64,000 nt of DNA from Chitinophaga pinensis DSM 2588 (GTDB lineage Bacteria; Bacteroidota; Bacteroidia; Chitinophagales; Chitinophagaceae), in NCBI RefSeq assembly GCF_000024005.1, contig NC_013132.1, positions 2,846,001-2,910,000 on the forward strand, written 5' to 3'. Positions 59,691 to 64,000 of this stretch are shown in pieces; position 1 is the stretch's first letter; every line of letters starts with the position of its first letter. The translations under genes were made by a program, and so were the position numbers. The notes under the pieces are model-generated. The model was not told the origin of the DNA. It did not search any database and was given only the letters and a program-made list of their open reading frames with translations.

Positions 59691-61037
59691 ATGAAAGCAA
59701 TCGTAATTGGTACAGGATACGTAGGGTTGGTTACCGGCGCCTGCCTCGCAGAAGTAGGTACGCAGGTAGTATGTGTGGATGTTAACGCCGAGAAGATCAA
59801 TAACCTCAAAAACGGCATTTTACCTATTTATGAACCGGGTCTCGAAGAGATCGTTACCCGTAACTATAACAACGGCCGTCTGTCATTCAGCACTAGTCTT
59901 GCTGAAGTGATCCCTGGTGCGGATATCGCGTTTATCGCGGTAGGAACGCCTCCGGGTGAAGATGGTAGCGCTGATCTGCAGTATGTACTGCAGGTGGCAA
60001 AAGAAATCGGTACACATATGACCGATTACCTGGTAGTGGTGACTAAGAGCACTGTACCTGTTGGTACTGCTGTGAAAGTGAACAGGGAAATCAAACAGGC
60101 AATGATGGACAGAGAAGCACTGATCGATTATGATGTTGCTTCTAATCCTGAATTCCTGAAAGAAGGTGCGGCTGTTCAGGACTTCCTGAAACCTGACCGT
60201 ATCGTGGTAGGTGTAAACACCGACAGGGCGAAAGAAGTACTGGAGCGTCTGTATCATCCATTCCTGCTGAATGGCCGTCCGATCATCTTTATGGACATCG
60301 CATCCGCAGAAATGACCAAATATGCAGCAAACGCCATGCTGGCCACTAAGATCTCTTTCATCAATGATATCGCAAACCTCTGCGAACTGGTAGGCGCTGA
60401 TGTGAATAAAGTGCGTAAAGGTATCGGTAGCGATGCGAGAATCGGTAACAGCTTTATCTATCCGGGTATTGGTTACGGTGGTTCCTGCTTCCCTAAAGAT
60501 GTGAAAGCACTGGTACGTACCGGTATGGATTATGGTCACGGACTGCGTATCCTGGAAGCGGTAGAAGCAGTAAACAATGATCAGAAACGTGTATTGTTCA
60601 ATAAGATCAACAAACATTTTGATGGTCTGCTGAAAGATAAAACATTCGCAGTATGGGGGCTCTCTTTCAAACCTGGTACTGATGATATGCGCGAAGCTTC
60701 CAGTCTGGTACTGATCGAAGCATTGCTCGAAGCAGGTGCAAATGTGAGAGTATTTGATCCGGTAGCGGCGCATGAAGCGAAGAAGACACTGAATGACAGC
60801 GTAACCTGGGCAACTGACCTGTATGACGCTGCTGACGGTGCTGACGCAGTATTGCTGGTGACAGAATGGAACGAATTCCGCCTTCCTGACTGGAACCGCA
60901 TTAAACAATTAGTAAAAACCCCTGTTGTATTTGACGGCAGGAACATTTATGATAACACATATCTTGAGAAAAGCGGTTTTATCTGTTACAGCATTGGTAT
61001 CTCCCAGCCGGCAGTGAGCGTACTCTCCAGAAGTTAA
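59691..61037 (+). CDS. ugd: UDP-glucose 6-dehydrogenase
   Basis: A 448-residue NAD-dependent enzyme oxidising UDP-glucose to UDP-glucuronate. Motifs: IGTGYVGLVTGACLAEVGTQ, STVPVGTAVKVN, NPEFLKEGAAVQDFLKPDR and the catalytic cysteine in GIGYGGSCFPKDVKAL. It supplies an acidic sugar for the polymer. It stands between fcl and gmd at short spacing (35 and 36 bp), so it is part of the operon. Confidence 0.96.
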   Translation: MKAIVIGTGYVGLVTGACLAEVGTQVVCVDVNAEKINNLKNGILPIYEPGLEEIVTRNYNNGRLSFSTSLAEVIPGADIAFIAVGTPPGEDGSADLQYVLQVAKEIGTHMTDYLVVVTKSTVPVGTAVKVNREIKQAMMDREALIDYDVASNPEFLKEGAAVQDFLKPDRIVVGVNTDRAKEVLERLYHPFLLNGRPIIFMDIASAEMTKYAANAMLATKISFINDIANLCELVGADVNKVRKGIGSDARIGNSFIYPGIGYGGSCFPKDVKALVRTGMDYGHGLRILEAVEAVNNDQKRVLFNKINKHFDGLLKDKTFAVWGLSFKPGTDDMREASSLVLIEALLEAGANVRVFDPVAAHEAKKTLNDSVTWATDLYDAADGADAVLLVTEWNEFRLPDWNRIKQLVKTPVVFDGRNIYDNTYLEKSGFICYSIGISQPAVSVLSRS

Positions 61038-61073
61038 TGACATTATTCCCCCCACTTATCTTAATTAAAAAAT

Positions 61074-62177
61074 ATGAGTATGAAAGTTGCTTTAATCACC
61101 GGTGTAAATGGACAGGACGGTGCGTACCTGGCAGAGTTGCTGCTTGAAAAGGGATACATGGTGCATGGTATTAAACGCCGTGCGTCTTTGCTGAATACAG
61201 ACAGAATTGACCATTTATATCAGGATCCTCATAGTGAAAATGTTCGTTTCAGATTACACTACGGTGATATGACCGATAGTACTAACCTGATCCGTATCAT
61301 CCAGGAAACTCAACCTGACGAGATTTACAATCTCGCTGCTATGAGCCATGTGAAAGTAAGTTTTGATACACCGGAATATACTGCGAATGCAGATGGTATA
61401 GGCACTCTGCGTATACTGGAGGCACTGCGCATTCTGAAACTGGAGCATAAAACAAAAGTATATCAGGCGAGCACTTCTGAGCTGTATGGTCTGGTACAGG
61501 AAGTACCACAGAGAGAGACGACTCCCTTCTACCCACGCAGCCCGTATGCCGTTGCTAAATTATATGCTTACTGGATCACCGTTAACTATAGAGAAGCATA
61601 CGGTATGTTTGCCTGCAACGGTATCCTGTTTAACCATGAAAGTCCGCTGCGTGGCGAAACTTTCGTAACACGTAAGATCACCCGTGCAGTTGCAGCGATC
61701 GCACTGGGTCTGCAGGATAAGCTGTATCTGGGTAACCTGGATGCACAGCGTGACTGGGGACATGCGAAAGACTATGTAGAAGCAATGTGGAGAATCCTGC
61801 AGCAGGATACACCAGATGATTATGTGATCGCAACCGGTATTACTACACCTGTGCGTGAATTTGTACGCATGGCGTTTGATGAACTGGGTATCGAACTGAA
61901 ATTTGAAGGTACAGGTGTTGCAGAAGTAGCTTATGTAAGCGCCTGCCGCAATAAAGAATTCATTCTGCCAATCGGCAAACAGGTACTGGCGGTAGATCCG
62001 GCTTACTTCCGTCCTACAGAGGTGGAACTGCTGATAGGCGATCCTACCAAGTCTAAAACAAAATTAGGCTGGGAACCTAAATACGATCTGCAGGAGCTGG
62101 TAAGCGAAATGGTAACCTGTGACGTGGAAATATTCAGAAAGGACAGTAAAACTCAGTGGGAACAATTGGCAGGATAA
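61074..62177 (+). CDS. gmd: GDP-mannose 4,6-dehydratase
   Basis: A 367-residue SDR enzyme that makes GDP-4-keto-6-deoxymannose, the substrate of Fcl. Motifs: [56 protein letters not shown] and the Y-x-x-x-K in [15 protein letters not shown]. Together with manC and fcl it completes the GDP-L-fucose pathway. A second ATG two codons in (MKVALIT) is an alternative start. Confidence 0.96.
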   Translation: MSMKVALITGVNGQDGAYLAELLLEKGYMVHGIKRRASLLNTDRIDHLYQDPHSENVRFRLHYGDMTDSTNLIRIIQETQPDEIYNLAAMSHVKVSFDTPEYTANADGIGTLRILEALRILKLEHKTKVYQASTSELYGLVQEVPQRETTPFYPRSPYAVAKLYAYWITVNYREAYGMFACNGILFNHESPLRGETFVTRKITRAVAAIALGLQDKLYLGNLDAQRDWGHAKDYVEAMWRILQQDTPDDYVIATGITTPVREFVRMAFDELGIELKFEGTGVAEVAYVSACRNKEFILPIGKQVLAVDPAYFRPTEVELLIGDPTKSKTKLGWEPKYDLQELVSEMVTCDVEIFRKDSKTQWEQLAG

Positions 62178-62201
62178 GAGCTTGCTTTGCCGGAATCTGT
62201 T

Positions 62202-63530
62202 ATGCGCGTAAAAGTATTCAATCAGTTATCGAATAATCCTAAGTACACCAAAACACTGCAATGGGTAAAACTGGTCAGCGTGACTGGTTTCGCCCAGGTT
62301 TTTGTACAGGCGGTCAGTTTATTCAGCGGTATCCTTGTGATCCGTATGCTGCAACCTGAAGAGTATGCATTGTACACACTGGCTAACACCATGCTGGGTA
62401 CAATGACGGTACTGGCCGACGGTGGTATCTCTACCGGTGTGATGTCTCAGGGCGGAAAAGTATGGCAGGACCGTGACCAGTTAGGCACTGTCCTTGCTAC
62501 AGGGATGGACCTTCGCCGCAAGTTTGCGGTGGGCAGTTTACTGGTGTCGATACCGGTGCTCATCTACCTGATGCTGCATCACGGAGCCAGCTGGCTGATG
62601 TCTGTCCTGATCGTTCTTTCGCTTATTCCTTCTTTCTTCATGGCACTGTCAGGTACGATTCTGCAGATTGCGCCGAAGCTGAGACAGGACATTGCACCCT
62701 TGCAGAAGAACCAGGTCTACATGAACTTAGGCAGGCTGGTATTGCTGGCACTGACCATCTTTATTTTCCCTTTTGCTTTTGTAGCAGTACTCGCAGCAGG
62801 ATTGCCACAGATATGGGGAAATATGAACCTCCGGAAGATATCATCCGGGTATGCGGACTGGCATAAGAAACCCGATCCTGCCATCAGGCAGAATATTATG
62901 AAGATGGTACGCCGTCTGCTGCCCATGGGAATCTACACCTGTCTGTCCGGACAGATCACGATCTGGCTGATCTCCATCTTCGGTACGACCAAAGGGGTGG
63001 CACAGCTGGGCGCACTGGACAGGTTGTCAATGGCGCTGAGTTTTATTACGATCGTTTTTGGCACTGTGATCTTACCGAGGTTTTCAAGACTGCCTAATAA
63101 CAAGGCGTTGCTGATGCGACGTTTTGTGCAGATACAGGGGGGATTACTGGCAATGGGTGTCTGCATCGTTTTTACGGCATGGCTCTTCTCTGCACAGATC
63201 CTGAAAATACTGGGACCGAATTATTCGAATCTGACAAACGAGGTAGTACTCAAGATCACCATCAGTTGTCTCGGTATTATCGCTGCTTCTACTTTTTCGT
63301 TGTTCACAAGCAGGAGCTGGGCTATCAACCCGTTCATCTCCATTCCGGTAAGTATTGCATCGATCGCATTGGGCGTCGCATTTATCGATGTATCGTCCCT
63401 GCGCGGTGTACTCTTCATGAACATCATGATACAGCTGATACAGGTAGTGATGAATGTTTCATACACTTTCCTGAAGATCAGCAAAACAAACAACTCATTA
63501 CCCACTGAAAATAACAAAGAAACTATATGA
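62202..63530 (+). CDS. Wzx/oligosaccharide flippase-type membrane protein
   Basis: A 442-residue MOP-superfamily protein with about twelve transmembrane helices (for example VTGFAQVFVQAVSLFSGILV and IRQNIMKMVRRLLPMGIYTC). Such proteins flip lipid-linked oligosaccharide units across the inner membrane. The frame opens at 62187, but ATG 62202 gives a normal N-terminus. Its stop overlaps the ATG of the next gene (ATGA), which shows close coupling. No polymerase (Wzy) gene is visible inside the window. Confidence 0.9.
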   Translation: MRVKVFNQLSNNPKYTKTLQWVKLVSVTGFAQVFVQAVSLFSGILVIRMLQPEEYALYTLANTMLGTMTVLADGGISTGVMSQGGKVWQDRDQLGTVLATGMDLRRKFAVGSLLVSIPVLIYLMLHHGASWLMSVLIVLSLIPSFFMALSGTILQIAPKLRQDIAPLQKNQVYMNLGRLVLLALTIFIFPFAFVAVLAAGLPQIWGNMNLRKISSGYADWHKKPDPAIRQNIMKMVRRLLPMGIYTCLSGQITIWLISIFGTTKGVAQLGALDRLSMALSFITIVFGTVILPRFSRLPNNKALLMRRFVQIQGGLLAMGVCIVFTAWLFSAQILKILGPNYSNLTNEVVLKITISCLGIIAASTFSLFTSRSWAINPFISIPVSIASIALGVAFIDVSSLRGVLFMNIMIQLIQVVMNVSYTFLKISKTNNSLPTENNKETI

Positions 63531-64000
63531 CATATTACTATCAGGTAGAAGGATTACTCCGCAATAATATCGGAGATGTACTTCAGGGAATGGTCGCAAA
63601 GGACCTCTTGCCTGAAGGCGCAAAGGTAGCTGACAGGGAAGCACTGGCTGACCTGGCAGGCAGAGATAGCGGACTGCTGGTCGCTAACGGCTGGTACATG
63701 CACTCTTTTGCGAAGTTTCCCGCACCGGATAATATTACGCCTTTATATGCCGCTGTGCATGTCGCTAACTCTGCTTTGCTGTCAAGCGAACATGTAAGAG
63801 AGCATTTCAAACAGCACGCACCTATCGGCTGCCGTGATACAAAAACTTTACGTCTGCTGCTGGGCTGGGGCATTCCTGCTTACTATTCCAGCTGTCTGAC
63901 CATCACCTCCAAACCACGTGGTCCTATCAACAAGAATCCTGATGGCGAGATCATCCTGGTTGATAACGTAGACCATCCGGTACCGGATGCAGTGGTTGCC
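63527..64000 (+). CDS. Polysaccharide pyruvyl transferase family protein (truncated by window edge)
   Basis: The first 158 codons are in the window and the frame is open at the right edge. The start overlaps the previous stop as ATGA. The NNIGDVLQGMVAKDLLP start, GLLVANGWYMHSF, and IGCRDTKTLRLLLGWGIPAY with the following SSCLTIT match the polysaccharide pyruvyl transferase family (CsaB-like GT-B fold), which transfers pyruvate ketals to sugars of surface polymers. No stop or frameshift is visible. Confidence 0.85.
   Translation, partial: MTYYYQVEGLLRNNIGDVLQGMVAKDLLPEGAKVADREALADLAGRDSGLLVANGWYMHSFAKFPAPDNITPLYAAVHVANSALLSSEHVREHFKQHAPIGCRDTKTLRLLLGWGIPAYYSSCLTITSKPRGPINKNPDGEIILVDNVDHPVPDAVVA

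Overview
The window looks like a chromosomal segment of a Bacteroidota bacterium, most probably a Chitinophaga-type member of the Chitinophagaceae. This rests on family content, not on any search. The marker families are a type VI secretion cluster of the Bacteroidota kind (TssK, TssO, TssD), a T9SS-type C-terminal sorting domain, a large TonB-dependent receptor, an HU-SPOR fusion protein, an UpxY-type NusG paralogue, a YtxJ-type thiol protein, and TAnnTTTG promoter elements. No rRNA, tRNA, CRISPR array, transposase or prophage gene was seen.

Layout. 1-1.8 kb: right end of the T6SS cluster. 2-7.7 kb: a membrane protein/YceI pair, a DoxX-like protein, then a leftward set (aldehyde dehydrogenase, CoaA, Crp-like regulator) and an AraC regulator. 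8.2-16.2 kb: a TonB receptor, the glycolytic pair pfkA-pyk, and a secreted prolyl oligopeptidase. 16.5-24 kb: a dTDP-4-dehydrorhamnose-reductase-like SDR, the HU-SPOR protein, and an envelope pair (beta-barrel plus giant TPR protein). 24.5-30 kb: DoxX, a thioesterase-cinA-E2 run, an RRM protein and an unknown gene. 30.3-40 kb: DUF4230, DUF985 cupin, AraC regulator, S9 peptidase, then mpl, an exonuclease, a GT2 glycosyltransferase and an EamA transporter. 40-48.5 kb: small lipoprotein, ytxJ, ubiX, aroQ, M42 peptidase, UbiA-like protein, carboxyltransferase, a LuxE-like protein and unknowns. 48.9-53.5 kb: T9SS cargo and signalling genes. 53.6-64 kb: an exopolysaccharide locus that runs off the right edge.

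The exopolysaccharide locus is the clearest functional unit. A Wza-type exporter and a Wzc-type tyrosine autokinase are followed by an UpxY-like antiterminator, then ManC, Gmd and Fcl (GDP-mannose to GDP-L-fucose), Ugd (UDP-glucuronate), a Wzx-type flippase and a polysaccharide pyruvyltransferase. This predicts an acidic, fucose-containing, possibly pyruvylated polymer. A LuxR-type response regulator sits just upstream and may control it; a histidine kinase/receiver pair diverges from that regulator.

The least conventional signal lies between the genes. Seven-base tandem repeats (GAATTAA/GAATTAG and variants, once TATTTGC) sit against gene stop codons at seven places. Five of these form inverted pairs around a short spacer. 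There are also a 123-bp tandem duplication with partly conserved base pairing, a 100-bp degenerate tandem repeat, a 68-bp direct repeat, a perfect 44-bp palindrome, and several hairpins with perfect 18-27 bp stems. Two very small ORFs lie at decisive points of the exopolysaccharide locus. No complete, clearly novel multi-gene system was found; the repeat family and the structured intergenic elements are the best candidates for something undescribed.
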